This document shows, piece after piece, positions 53,147 through 61,449 of a DNA stretch of 64,000 nucleotides. A program made the translations under genes and the position numbers. The notes below the pieces were generated by a model. That model saw nothing but the letters and a program-made list of their open reading frames with translations. It was not told the origin of the DNA and ran no database searches. Origin of the DNA: an uncultured Ruminococcus sp. (GTDB taxonomy: Bacteria; Bacillota; Clostridia; Oscillospirales; Ruminococcaceae); the NCBI GenBank assembly GCA_902787825.1, contig CADAHS010000001.1, positions 138,063 through 202,062 on the forward strand. The letters are read 5' to 3'. Positions within the stretch are counted from its first letter, which is position 1, and the number at the start of each line of letters is the position of its first letter.

Positions 53147-54583
53147 GTGTAAAACTTTTTTTGCTGCTTTCTTCAGATATCCAAGACCCCATTTAACGCT
53201 GTCAAGATAAAGAATTATAAGCAGCGCAAGACAGACAATATATCCAACTATTGTAATGATACCAAATTTGAAGAAAGTGTTGTAAAAGCAGTAAAGCGTA
53301 ACTGCAAGTGTCAGCGTGTAGAAACGCCCGAGTTTGAAATCAATGTAGAAATAACTATTGGAAAGTACAGTTCTGAGTGTAAAGAATACGATGTAAGAAA
53401 TACCAGTTGAGATCGCCGCACCCTTGCAGCCAAGCCACGGTACGAGAATCGTATTTCCAATGATGTTGGTCAGACAAGCACCGGCTGAAACAACGACCTG
53501 CATTTTACTTTTTTTCTTGAAAACAAGTCCGCTGACTGTGGTTTCTGATATAGTGTACATTATCGGGTGAAAGCAGAGAAAGGGAAGTATGTACGCTGCT
53601 TCACGATACTTTGAACCGAGAATATATACAAAAATGTCTTTGCAAAGTATAAGAGATATGCCGATAAAGAACATAACTATCGTTATCAGCTGGTTGCCAA
53701 GCTGATAAAATGATCTGTCGTTTTCGTCCTTTGAATAGTGTTCAACCGACATCGGCTGCCATAGCGTGTTGAAAGTCGTCTGGATTATAGCAAAAACATT
53801 CACCAGAGTCATTGCTGAAGTATAAACACCGACCTCAGCGTCTGTGCGGAATATGTCAAGCGAGAATTTGTCTATTGCTGCAAAAAGCGTAGCAAGCCCC
53901 ATGGAGAGGATATACGGGTAACCGAATGTCATCAACTCTTTGAGCGAAGCGCTTTTTTGCTTGTCAGTATTTCTTATCTTCCAGAGTTTTTTGTTTGCGA
54001 CAACACTTGTGAACATACACGCAAACATAGATAGCGTTACTGCCGTAACCAAGCTTAGAACATGATCGTGTTTGAAAAGGAAGATTAAAGGGAATACCGC
54101 TGCAAGGTAGAACAGTTTGTAGAGAATATTCAGAAGCGAAAAAAGTTTGCTTTTGTATTCAAGCCGTACAAGCATCAGACTGAATCTGTATATCAGCTGT
54201 ATAAGTGTGAATGTACAAAGAATACCCATTATCAGCGGGTCAAATTTGAATTTTACAATGCCTGTCAGCGATAGTGCCATTACAATAACACTTACACCAA
54301 GGCAAAGCAGGATCGGAAGTGTAACGCATTTTGCAAGCAGCGATCGCTTGTAGTCCTCATCGTCATTTTCATAATAATATCTTACAAGTGCCTGATCAAG
54401 ACCGATGCATAGTATCATTACCGCAATGCTTGAATACATAGTGAAGATACCGTATCGTCCGTTATCAGCCGGATCGACAAGACGAGTTATGATCGGTTCA
54501 GTTATCAGTCCCAACAGCATATTTATCATTGTTCCGCCGCCAATGATAGTAAAATGCTTCAGAAAGCTATTGTTCTTTTCCAT
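53138..54583 (-). CDS. Polysaccharide flippase, Wzx/MATE-like
   Basis: A 481-residue integral membrane protein of the polysaccharide-export branch of the MATE-like superfamily, with about 12-14 hydrophobic helices. It starts FTIIGGGTMINMLLGLITEPIITRL and carries a conserved charged stretch ALVRYYYENDDEDYKRS between the second and third helices. Members move undecaprenyl-linked glycans across the membrane. The glycan locus at 35.6-44 kb has no flippase of its own, so this protein is a candidate, although 9 kb and a strand change separate them. It is monocistronic, between its own promoter and a shared terminator. Confidence 0.85.
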   Translation of the reverse strand: MEKNNSFLKHFTIIGGGTMINMLLGLITEPIITRLVDPADNGRYGIFTMYSSIAVMILCIGLDQALVRYYYENDDEDYKRSLLAKCVTLPILLCLGVSVIVMALSLTGIVKFKFDPLIMGILCTFTLIQLIYRFSLMLVRLEYKSKLFSLLNILYKLFYLAAVFPLIFLFKHDHVLSLVTAVTLSMFACMFTSVVANKKLWKIRNTDKQKSASLKELMTFGYPYILSMGLATLFAAIDKFSLDIFRTDAEVGVYTSAMTLVNVFAIIQTTFNTLWQPMSVEHYSKDENDRSFYQLGNQLITIVMFFIGISLILCKDIFVYILGSKYREAAYILPFLCFHPIMYTISETTVSGLVFKKKSKMQVVVSAGACLTNIIGNTILVPWLGCKGAAISTGISYIVFFTLRTVLSNSYFYIDFKLGRFYTLTLAVTLYCFYNTFFKFGIITIVGYIVCLALLIILYLDSVKWGLGYLKKAAKKVLHKK

Positions 54584-54617
54584 TGATTATCTTCTTTCGT
54601 AAATAACATACAAAATT

Positions 54618-54646
54618 ATAATACTACATAAACGCTGTAAAGTCAA
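54618..54646 (-). promoter_or_regulatory. Promoter for the flippase gene
   Basis: On the minus strand TTGACT (54641-54646) and TATTAT (54618-54623) are 17 bases apart, 35 bases before the start at 54583. Between here and pepF I see only a terminator. Confidence 0.6.
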
Positions 54647-54774
54647 CGCTTTTAAGCTTTTTTGGGATATTGCACAACTTATCTTCATAATAATGCACTT
54701 TACTGCGTAAAAAGGCAATGCCGACAACTGCATTTAATAACCGTGCTTGACACAGTCTATCAGTGATCGTATTT

Positions 54775-54808
54775 AAACACAAAACAGCGCCCTTGCAAAA
54801 GAGCGCTG
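54775..54808 (-). terminator. Terminator after pepF
   Basis: On the minus strand CAGCGC (54803-54808) pairs with GCGCTG (54785-54790), followed by TTTTGTGTTTAA. Confidence 0.75.
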
Positions 54809-54817
54809 GATTATGAA

Positions 54818-56614
54818 TCAGAACAAGCTGTCCATTTCTTTTATCATTTTGCCAAACTCAGCAAGTGCATCGTTGATAGGTTTTGCCGTCGCCATATCGA
54901 CACCTGCACCACGCAGAAGCGATATCGGGTCTTTTGAGCTTCCGCCAGAAAGGAAACTGATGTAGTCCTTTACTGCGCTCTCGCCATCTTTTAAAATTCT
55001 CGTTGAAAGCGCAATAGCCGCTGCAATTCCCGTTGCATATTGATAAACATAGTAATCATAGTAAAAGTGCGGTATCCTTGCCCATTCAAGGCTGATCTGT
55101 TCATCAAGAACTATCCCGTCACCAAAATAAAGCTTGTTCAGGTCACGATAGATGCTGTTGAGCATATCAGCTGTCAGGCTGTTTCCATCTGCAACAAGCT
55201 CGTTAATCTTCAGCTCAAATTCAGCAAACATTGTTTGTCTGTAAAGTGTTGTGCGTATCATTTCAAGGAAGTAGTTGATAAGGTACGCTTTTTCTTTTTT
55301 ATCCTTTGCATTTTTCAGCAGATATCTTATCAGAAGGGATTCGTTGCAGGTAGATGCGACCTCCGCCACAAAGATAGAGTAGTCGCTGTAACATATCGGC
55401 TGATTCTTATTTGAAAGATACGAGTGAACAGCGTGTCCCATTTCGTGAATGAGAGTGAACATACAATTCAGCGTGTCCTTGTGATTCAAAAGCACATACG
55501 GGTGAACTCGTGCACCGGCTGAATATGCGCCGCTGGTTTTTCCTTTGTTCTCGAAAACATCTATCCAGCGGTTCTCAAATCCTTTTTTGATTATAGCCAG
55601 ATAATCCTCGCCCATTGGAGCAAGAGCTTTCAGAACAGTTTGCTTTGCTTGATCGAACGTGATCTTCATATCAAGATCTCCGACCAAAGGAGTATAAAGA
55701 TCATAAAAATGCAGTTGTTCAACACCAAGCAGCTTTTTACGCAAGGCAACATAATCGTACATATAGTGCAGATTTTCGTGCACAGCTTTTATAAGATTGT
55801 GATATACTTCAACCGGGATCTCGTTTTCGGAAAGTGATCTTTCAAGGCTTGAAGAATACTTTCTTGCTTTCGAGTAGAAATTTACCGATTTTATCTGCGC
55901 ACTAAGAGTGGCTGCACAAGTGTTCTTGAAGCTGTCATATGTTGAATACATCGACTCAAATGCATTTTTTCTGAGAGTTCTGTCACTGCTTTGAACAAGC
56001 GGAATATAAGTGGAATGAGTGACCTGATGTAGTTTACCGCTCTCGTCAGCTGCATCAGGAAATTTGAGATCTGCATCTGAAAACATCGAAAAGATATTCT
56101 CCGGTGATTCACCCATTTCAGAGGTCAGAGCGATCAGATTCTCTTCAGCCTGCGATAGAACATGATCTTTTTTATAGCGCATTAGTTCGATCTTTCGTCT
56201 GTAAAGCTCAAGCTCAGGCTTCTGAGCGAACATCTTATCAAGCTTGTCCTGCTCAATGCTGATTATCTCCGGAGTTTCAAAGCTGCCTGCGGAATCTATC
56301 TGCATAAAAACGTTCATAGCCTGACCGATCATGTTCTGATATTTGGATACAGTTGTATCCTCATCGCTTTTTCTCTGAGCGTAATTTATAAGACTATCAC
56401 AAAGTACAGTTATCTCATCGCACATCAGCATATAATCATATAGAACATCGGCACTTTCACAAAGTCTGCCCTGATAATCCTTCAGCTTTTGAATATATCC
56501 TTTCAGCCTGCCCAGATCTTCAGACCACAGTTCATCAGTAGCATAAATATCATTAATAGCCCATTTGTATTTTTCGTCTATCTCGTTTCTTGCGCAAACC
56601 GTTTTTTCGCTCAT
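54818..56614 (-). CDS. pepF: Oligoendopeptidase F (M3B family)
   Basis: A 598-residue cytoplasmic zinc peptidase that degrades short peptides. The zinc motif is HEMGH (in TLIHEMGHAVHSYL) near residue 382, with the third ligand glutamate in CNESLL about 28 residues later. The N-terminal helical half and the C-terminal FYDYYVYQYATGIAAA are typical. I choose ATG 56614 because AAGGAG lies just upstream; an ATG at 56644 has no site. It has its own promoter and terminator. Confidence 0.95.
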   Translation of the reverse strand: MSEKTVCARNEIDEKYKWAINDIYATDELWSEDLGRLKGYIQKLKDYQGRLCESADVLYDYMLMCDEITVLCDSLINYAQRKSDEDTTVSKYQNMIGQAMNVFMQIDSAGSFETPEIISIEQDKLDKMFAQKPELELYRRKIELMRYKKDHVLSQAEENLIALTSEMGESPENIFSMFSDADLKFPDAADESGKLHQVTHSTYIPLVQSSDRTLRKNAFESMYSTYDSFKNTCAATLSAQIKSVNFYSKARKYSSSLERSLSENEIPVEVYHNLIKAVHENLHYMYDYVALRKKLLGVEQLHFYDLYTPLVGDLDMKITFDQAKQTVLKALAPMGEDYLAIIKKGFENRWIDVFENKGKTSGAYSAGARVHPYVLLNHKDTLNCMFTLIHEMGHAVHSYLSNKNQPICYSDYSIFVAEVASTCNESLLIRYLLKNAKDKKEKAYLINYFLEMIRTTLYRQTMFAEFELKINELVADGNSLTADMLNSIYRDLNKLYFGDGIVLDEQISLEWARIPHFYYDYYVYQYATGIAAAIALSTRILKDGESAVKDYISFLSGGSSKDPISLLRGAGVDMATAKPINDALAEFGKMIKEMDSLF

Positions 56615-56662
56615 GTTTGTCACTCCTTGGTAAAAATCGTTCAATAGGGAAGTCCCTTTAGA

Positions 56663-56691
56663 ATTATATCATATTCCTTTTGTCAAATCAA
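56663..56691 (-). promoter_or_regulatory. Promoter for pepF
   Basis: On the minus strand TTGATT (56686-56691) and TATAAT (56663-56668) are 17 bases apart. Confidence 0.6.
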
Positions 56692-56694
56692 GTA

Positions 56695-56727
56695 AAAAAC
56701 TGCGGAGAGTTGCTATCCCCGCAGTTA
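56695..56727 (-). terminator. Terminator after the M23 hydrolase gene
   Basis: On the minus strand ACTGCGG (56719-56725) pairs with CCGCAGT (56699-56705), followed by TTTTT. Confidence 0.8.
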
Positions 56728-56732
56728 ATAGT

Positions 56733-58196
56733 TTATGAAAGAAACAGTCTTGGATTAACAGCAACATTGTTCACACGAACCTCGAAATGCAGATGGTCGC
56801 CTGTGGACCAGCCTGTTGAACCGACATTTCCAATGATGTCGCCTGCATTTACATGCTGACCGACTGAACAAGTAACATTAGTCTGATGACCATACAGCGT
56901 CCACAAGCCATTTCCATGGTCGATAATGCAGTATCTTCCGTAACCACCGCCGCATCCGCAGGAATTGTTTTTGCCATAGTTGTGCGGGCAATAGTTTTCA
57001 ACTCTGATAACTGTGCCGGAAGCAGCTGCACATATGTTAGCACCGTGAATACCAAATGAAGAAATATCAAGACCATTATGGTTAGTTCCCCATCTTGGAC
57101 CAAATTCAGAAGTTGTTCCGTAATATCCGGGAACCGGCCAAATCAGTTTTCCTGAGCCGGTGCTTTGCTGCTGTTGCTGTTGTTGCTGCCACTGTTGTTG
57201 CTGTTGCTGCCACTGTTGTTGCTGTTGCTGCCACTGCTGCTGTTGCTGCTGTTGCTGTTTGCGGCGAAGCTCCTCTTGCTGGCGGAGAAGTTCCTGCTGA
57301 CGTTTTCTCTCTTCTTCCTCACGACGCAGACGTTCTTCTTCCTCTTTTTTCTGGATCTCCTGACGCTTTTTGAACAGTTCGGCAAGCTCTTTCTCGAATG
57401 AGTTCTGATCGTTGAGGATAGATTGCTTGTTTGATTCAAAAGCTGCCTTTTGTTTTTCAAGGTTAGCTACAATTTCCTTGCTCTTGTTCATAAGATCCTG
57501 TAGCTTTTTCCTTTGATCGTCATGCTTGCTTTTCTGATCTTCGAGAGTTTTCTTGTTTTCTTCAAGTGACAATTTCTTCTTTTCAAGAGCCTTTTTGTCT
57601 TCCTCGTACTGAGCTTTCAAAGAAATAAGTTCGTCGATCATATCGTTATCATGATTAGCGACTCTCTTAACAAGCTCCATTTTCATCAGCAGGTCGTAAA
57701 AATCACTTGAACCGGCGATAAGGCTCGCATAAGAACTGTCGCCTACTATGTACAACGCACGCAGACGTTTTTTGAAATCCTCAGTGCCCTGATCTATCTC
57801 CTGCTTCTTTTTGTTTATCTCGTTTTCACTTTTTTCGATCTCAGTCTGGAGCTGTGCGATCTGTTCGTTAAGCTCCTTAATAGAATCCTCCAGGGCGAGA
57901 ATTGTTTTCTGAACAGTCTCTATCTGTTTAGAAATTGCTTTCTGGTTTTCTTCTTCTTTTTCAATATTGCCCTGAGTCGACTTGATCTGCTCATCAAGCT
58001 GCTGCTGAGCCTGCATAAGCTCAGTTATCTTCTGCTGAGCCTGTGATATGTTATCCTCATTTTCCTGAGCCTCCTCGCTGATCGCAGAAGCTTGCTGAGT
58101 ATTTAATCCATCATCACTTGCAGAAATAAGGCTAAGACATATTACAGCGCAAATGCTGCACGCAACAAATCTTTTTAACATCGTTATTTTTTTCAC
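56733..58196 (-). CDS. Coiled-coil M23 peptidoglycan hydrolase, PcsB/EnvC-like
   Basis: A 487-residue exported murein hydrolase. A signal peptide (LKRFVACSICAVICLSLISA) covers about residues 7-27. A long coiled coil spans about 40-310 and is rich in Glu, Lys and Gln heptads. A linker of 31 residues (314-344) consists of glutamines punctuated by tryptophan every seventh residue. The C-terminal LytM/M23 domain (about 350-487) has the zinc residues in NHNGLDIS and in DHLHFEVRV. FtsEX with such a partner splits septal peptidoglycan, FtsX gripping the coiled coil; ftsX is the gene directly upstream. The start is GTG with GGAGG. Confidence 0.92.
   Translation of the reverse strand: MKKITMLKRFVACSICAVICLSLISASDDGLNTQQASAISEEAQENEDNISQAQQKITELMQAQQQLDEQIKSTQGNIEKEEENQKAISKQIETVQKTILALEDSIKELNEQIAQLQTEIEKSENEINKKKQEIDQGTEDFKKRLRALYIVGDSSYASLIAGSSDFYDLLMKMELVKRVANHDNDMIDELISLKAQYEEDKKALEKKKLSLEENKKTLEDQKSKHDDQRKKLQDLMNKSKEIVANLEKQKAAFESNKQSILNDQNSFEKELAELFKKRQEIQKKEEEERLRREEEERKRQQELLRQQEELRRKQQQQQQQQWQQQQQQWQQQQQQWQQQQQQQQSTGSGKLIWPVPGYYGTTSEFGPRWGTNHNGLDISSFGIHGANICAAASGTVIRVENYCPHNYGKNNSCGCGGGYGRYCIIDHGNGLWTLYGHQTNVTCSVGQHVNAGDIIGNVGSTGWSTGDHLHFEVRVNNVAVNPRLFLS
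57165..57257 (-). repeat. 21-bp tandem repeat encoding a Trp-Gln6 heptad linker
   Basis: A 93-base CAG/CAA run (minus strand) encodes 31 residues: eight Gln, then three Trp each separated by six Gln, then eight Gln. The 21-base unit is nearly identical between copies, so slippage during replication is likely to change its length. Confidence 0.92.
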
Positions 58197-58242
58197 AATG
58201 ATCCTCCGTTAATCGTTATAAAACGCCGTAAATCATTTAAGC

Positions 58243-58279
58243 ATAAAAACGGCAGATCAGGCATAAGCCCAAACTGCCG
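58243..58279 (-). terminator. Hairpin between ftsX and the M23 hydrolase gene
   Basis: On the minus strand CGGCAG (58274-58279) pairs with CTGCCG (58250-58255), followed by TTTTTATGC. Read-through would still allow co-expression with ftsEX. Confidence 0.65.
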
Positions 58280-58288
58280 CCTGATTAT

Positions 58289-59194
58289 TTAAACTTTAAG
58301 GTGTTTTCCCGTGCTTATTGATGTACCGATAGCACCGATGAATGCACCTGCCACAAGATAGGAAATGGTCACAGCCAAGAACATCGAATCGAATGAATAG
58401 ATGTTGTTAAAGCCGAAGAATCCAAAAAGCTTGTGTTCGTGGGTAAGTATATTATATACTCCTTCGTAAGAGAACTTTGTGATAATCAATGCACACACAG
58501 AAGCAACAAGACCAACGAGCATACCCTCGATAAAGAACGGGATCCTTATGAAACTGTTGGTTGCACCGACATATTTCATAATATTGATCTCTTTACGTCT
58601 TGTGAATACGCTTGCTCGTGTTGTATTTGAAATAATAATGAGTGACACAAGAACAAGAGCAACTACGATAGCGATCGCAACAATAATGAAGATTCTTCTG
58701 AAATTGATGAGCATATCTGCAAACTCTTTTGGAGCCTGAACAGATTCAACGCCTTCAAATGTTTCGATCTGAGAAGTTGTATCGTTAAGCTTTTGAATGT
58801 CCTTGACTTTGAGTCTGAAAACATCGGGAAGTGGGTTTTCATCAGCATACTTGAAGTAATCCTTTTGAGCATCAGTCATCTTGTCCATCATATCTTTCCA
58901 AGCCTGATCTCTGCTGTACAGATCCACCTCTGTAACATTAGGGATCTCTTCGATCTTGGTTTGCAGCTGGATCATCTCTGTGTTGGTGACTTTATCTCTT
59001 ACAACTACAGCGACCTCACTTTGTTCCTCGATGTTGCCGATGATCTTATCAAGATTGATTGAAATAAGAATAGAAAAACCTACCATTATAAGTGAAACGA
59101 GGAGGATACAGAATGAAGCGAATGTCATCATCTTGTTTCTCCAGATTCCTTTAAAGCCCTGACGGATCAGGTAACTAAAACTACTTATCTTCAT
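58289..59194 (-). CDS. ftsX: Cell division permease FtsX
   Basis: FtsX (301 residues) is the membrane partner of FtsE and turns ATP use in the cytoplasm into activation of an outside murein hydrolase. It has an N-terminal helix (about 22-45) and a large extracellular domain (about 46-170), which binds the hydrolase. Three more helices follow (about 175-200, 222-245 and 270-295). The start ATG lies inside ftsE with AGGAGG upstream, so the two subunits are coupled. The M23 hydrolase gene follows on the same strand. Confidence 0.93.
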   Translation of the reverse strand: MKISSFSYLIRQGFKGIWRNKMMTFASFCILLVSLIMVGFSILISINLDKIIGNIEEQSEVAVVVRDKVTNTEMIQLQTKIEEIPNVTEVDLYSRDQAWKDMMDKMTDAQKDYFKYADENPLPDVFRLKVKDIQKLNDTTSQIETFEGVESVQAPKEFADMLINFRRIFIIVAIAIVVALVLVSLIIISNTTRASVFTRRKEINIMKYVGATNSFIRIPFFIEGMLVGLVASVCALIITKFSYEGVYNILTHEHKLFGFFGFNNIYSFDSMFLAVTISYLVAGAFIGAIGTSISTGKHLKV

Positions 59195-59867
59195 TGGAAC
59201 CTCCTATTACCTCGTCAAACTGAATGCTTCCCTTATTGATATTAATGATACGACCGCCAAAATAACGTACAAGATCATGCTCATGCGTTACCATAAGGAT
59301 AGTAGTACCACATTCATTTATACCTTTGAGAAGCTCGACGATCTCATAAGAAAGCTCCGGATCGATATTACCGGTAGGCTCGTCTGCAATAATAAGCTGC
59401 GGGTCGTTTACAAGTGCTCTTGCAAGGGCAACACGCTGCTGTTCTCCGCCTGATAGTTCAGTCGGATAGCTTTTAGCTTTTTTTGAAAGTCCAACAAGAC
59501 TGATAACGTATGGAACTCTGCTTCTTATGTATTTTGCAGGAGCGTCAATAACACGCAGAACAAAAGCAATGTTCTCATATACCGTCATTGTGGGAATAAG
59601 CCTGAAGTCCTGAAACACAACGCCTATTGTACGTCTTAATGCAGGAACTTTTCTTCTTCTGAGTTTTCTCAGGTTGTATCCATTCACCAATACCGTGCCT
59701 GTTGTGGCATCTATCTCTTTTAGTATCAGCTTGATAAGAGTGGATTTTCCGGCACCTGAGGGACCTACAACGAAAGCAAAATCACCATCGTTGATTTTAA
59801 GATTGACCTTGTTTAATGCGTCCACACCACTTGAATAGGTTACGGACACATCTTTAAACTCTACCAA
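59181..59867 (-). CDS. ftsE: Cell division ATP-binding protein FtsE
   Basis: A 228-residue ABC ATPase. Walker A is GPSGAGKSTLIKLI near residue 36, the signature LSGGEQQRVALARAL near 138, and Walker B LIIADEPTGNID near 158. FtsE-specific features include IGVVFQDFRLI near 86. It pairs with FtsX, whose gene overlaps its end by 14 bases. The start is TTG at 59867 with AAGGCGGTG upstream, 45 bases after the PucR-type gene. Confidence 0.95.
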   Translation of the reverse strand: MVEFKDVSVTYSSGVDALNKVNLKINDGDFAFVVGPSGAGKSTLIKLILKEIDATTGTVLVNGYNLRKLRRRKVPALRRTIGVVFQDFRLIPTMTVYENIAFVLRVIDAPAKYIRSRVPYVISLVGLSKKAKSYPTELSGGEQQRVALARALVNDPQLIIADEPTGNIDPELSYEIVELLKGINECGTTILMVTHEHDLVRYFGGRIININKGSIQFDEVIGGSNEDK

Positions 59868-59912
59868 AATTTTACACCGCCTTATTAATAGGCCGAAGGG
59901 ATATTAGTCAGA

Positions 59913-60998
59913 TCAGAACTTGACCGGATTAGCGGCAAGATACTTTTTGACCATAAGTGCGATCTTAAAGATGATAGCGTGGTCAAACTCTCTGAGATCA
60001 AGTCCCGTCAGCTTTTTGATTTTTTCAAGTCTGTACACAAGCGTATTTCTGTGTACAAAGAGTTTTCTTGAAGTCTCTGAAACGTTAAGGTTATTTTCAA
60101 AGAACTTCTGGATAGTAAATAATGTTTCGTGATCAAGTGACTCTATAGAGCCTTTCTTGAATACCTCTCTGAGGAATGTTTCGCAAAGTGTGGTAGGAAG
60201 GTGGTAAATAAGTCTTGCGATACCGAGATTATCGTAGGAAACGATATTTTTATCGGTATCAAATACCTTTCCGACCTCAAGAGCGATCTGAGCTTCCTTA
60301 AAGCTTCTTGCAAGATCACGAACACCCTGTATAACAGTACCGATGCCAACATTTACACGAGTATAGAATTCGCTTGAAAGCGTGTCGGAAATAGAACGTG
60401 CAAGCTTTTCTAGATCCTTGGACTCTACACCGTTTGATACTTCTTTGACAAGAACTATATCGGACTCTGTGATATTGAAAACAAAATCCTTGTTTTTGTC
60501 AGGAAAGAGATTCTGGATAACATCGTAAGCCGGAACATCGTTTGAGGAAACAATCCTTATAAGCAGAACAACACGAGAGATATCGCTGCTGAAATGAAGC
60601 TCACGAGCTTTTACGTGAACATCACCAGGGAGAACATTGTCAAGAACAACATTTTTGATAAAGTTATTCCTGTCATACTTTTCATCATAATACTGTTTGA
60701 TGCTTGAAAGAGTTATAGCAAGGATACTTGCATACTTTGCAGCTACCTCGTCTGTACCCTCGACGAATACTGCGTAATCCGGCTTCATATGAGCGCCGAA
60801 TGGTTTATAGGTATAACCGTCACGAACAAAGACATCATGGGATTCGCCTAAGTCAAGAGACACAAATTCATTGGTAGTTCCGATCTGAGCCAGTTCAGAA
60901 CAGGCAATGATAGTAGCAGTTTCGTCAATAACACCGATCACACAATCAATAGTATCACGCATCTGATGTACAACACTCTGAAATAATCTGTTTGACAT
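59913..60998 (-). CDS. PucR/CdaR-type transcriptional regulator
   Basis: A 361-residue regulator. Its N-terminal half (about 1-160) is a sensing module beginning MSNRLFQSVVHQMRDTIDCV, of the kind seen in sugar diacid regulators. A middle GGDEF-like domain of the CdaR type follows (about 165-275, ending VNVGIGTVIQGVRDLARSF). The C-terminal PucR helix-turn-helix (about 300-355) reads LNVSETSRKLFVHRNTLVYR. It precedes ftsE on the same strand, so it may control the division operon or only share its transcript. No metabolic target genes are adjacent. GAGGAG precedes the ATG. Confidence 0.88.
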   Translation of the reverse strand: MSNRLFQSVVHQMRDTIDCVIGVIDETATIIACSELAQIGTTNEFVSLDLGESHDVFVRDGYTYKPFGAHMKPDYAVFVEGTDEVAAKYASILAITLSSIKQYYDEKYDRNNFIKNVVLDNVLPGDVHVKARELHFSSDISRVVLLIRIVSSNDVPAYDVIQNLFPDKNKDFVFNITESDIVLVKEVSNGVESKDLEKLARSISDTLSSEFYTRVNVGIGTVIQGVRDLARSFKEAQIALEVGKVFDTDKNIVSYDNLGIARLIYHLPTTLCETFLREVFKKGSIESLDHETLFTIQKFFENNLNVSETSRKLFVHRNTLVYRLEKIKKLTGLDLREFDHAIIFKIALMVKKYLAANPVKF

Positions 60999-61090
60999 AG
61001 TTTTTCTCCTCTACTTGCTTTTAATAATTCTCATTGTTAAACTGCTGAATGTTCAACGGACAAAACAGCACAGTTTTGTAATATAACACT

Positions 61091-61119
61091 ATTATAACAA
61101 AAACAAATCCATTTTGCAA
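61091..61119 (-). promoter_or_regulatory. Promoter for the PucR-type regulator and ftsEX
   Basis: On the minus strand TTGCAA (61114-61119) and TATAAT (61091-61096) are 17 bases apart, with a leader of about 85 bases. Confidence 0.65.
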
Positions 61120-61147
61120 GTGCTATATAGTAAAAATGTGCAAAAAA

Positions 61148-61167
61148 GTTTGTCAAAATCGACAAAC
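61148..61167. promoter_or_regulatory. Inverted repeat upstream of the regulator gene
   Basis: GTTTGTC-AAAATC-GACAAAC is a perfect 7 bp inverted repeat about 28 bases upstream of the minus-strand -35 box. It suits an operator, perhaps for the PucR-type regulator itself. Confidence 0.4.
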
Positions 61168-61320
61168 AGCCGGCAAGTACCATTAGATATTACAAATTGT
61201 AACACATTCACGGCTGCTATGTGTGAATAATGTGTTAAATACAGCCTTAAAATCGTTTATCAATTCGGAAAATGCAGCTTTTGCACGGTTTTAGTAACCG
61301 TTTTGTAATTATTAAAATTT

Positions 61321-61337
61321 TTGTGAATTTCACACAA
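61321..61337. promoter_or_regulatory. TGTGAA-T-TTCACA palindrome upstream of rimM
   Basis: An odd-length palindrome (61322-61334), extended to TTGTG...CACAA half-sites, ends 18 bases before the -35 box of the rimM promoter. Together with the repeat at 61148 it is what the 451-base gap between the regulator and rimM contains, apart from two promoters; I see no gene there. Confidence 0.35.
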
Positions 61338-61355
61338 TGGTTCTCACTATATCTC

Positions 61356-61384
61356 TTGCAATATGCACAAAGGTATGCTATATT
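61356..61384 (+). promoter_or_regulatory. Promoter for rimM
   Basis: TTGCAA (61356-61361) and an extended -10 TGCTATATT (TATATT 61379-61384) are 17 bases apart. Confidence 0.6.
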
Positions 61385-61433
61385 AGAGGTAAGAGATAAG
61401 AAGTAAGAGGTAAGAGGTAAGATGTAAGAGAGA
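61385..61433. repeat. GGTAAGA purine-rich repeat in the rimM leader
   Basis: Imperfect units of AGAGGTAAGA / AAGTAAGAGGTAAG run from the predicted transcript start to just before the rimM ribosome site. A related run lies at 11008-11050. Confidence 0.55.
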
Positions 61434-61449
61434 TTAAAGGAGAGATCAT

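Noticed and set aside
57165..57401. Leucine- or alanine-rich plus-strand frames opposite the glutamine run
   Set aside because: They are the reverse reading of a CAG/CAA repeat inside the M23 hydrolase gene.
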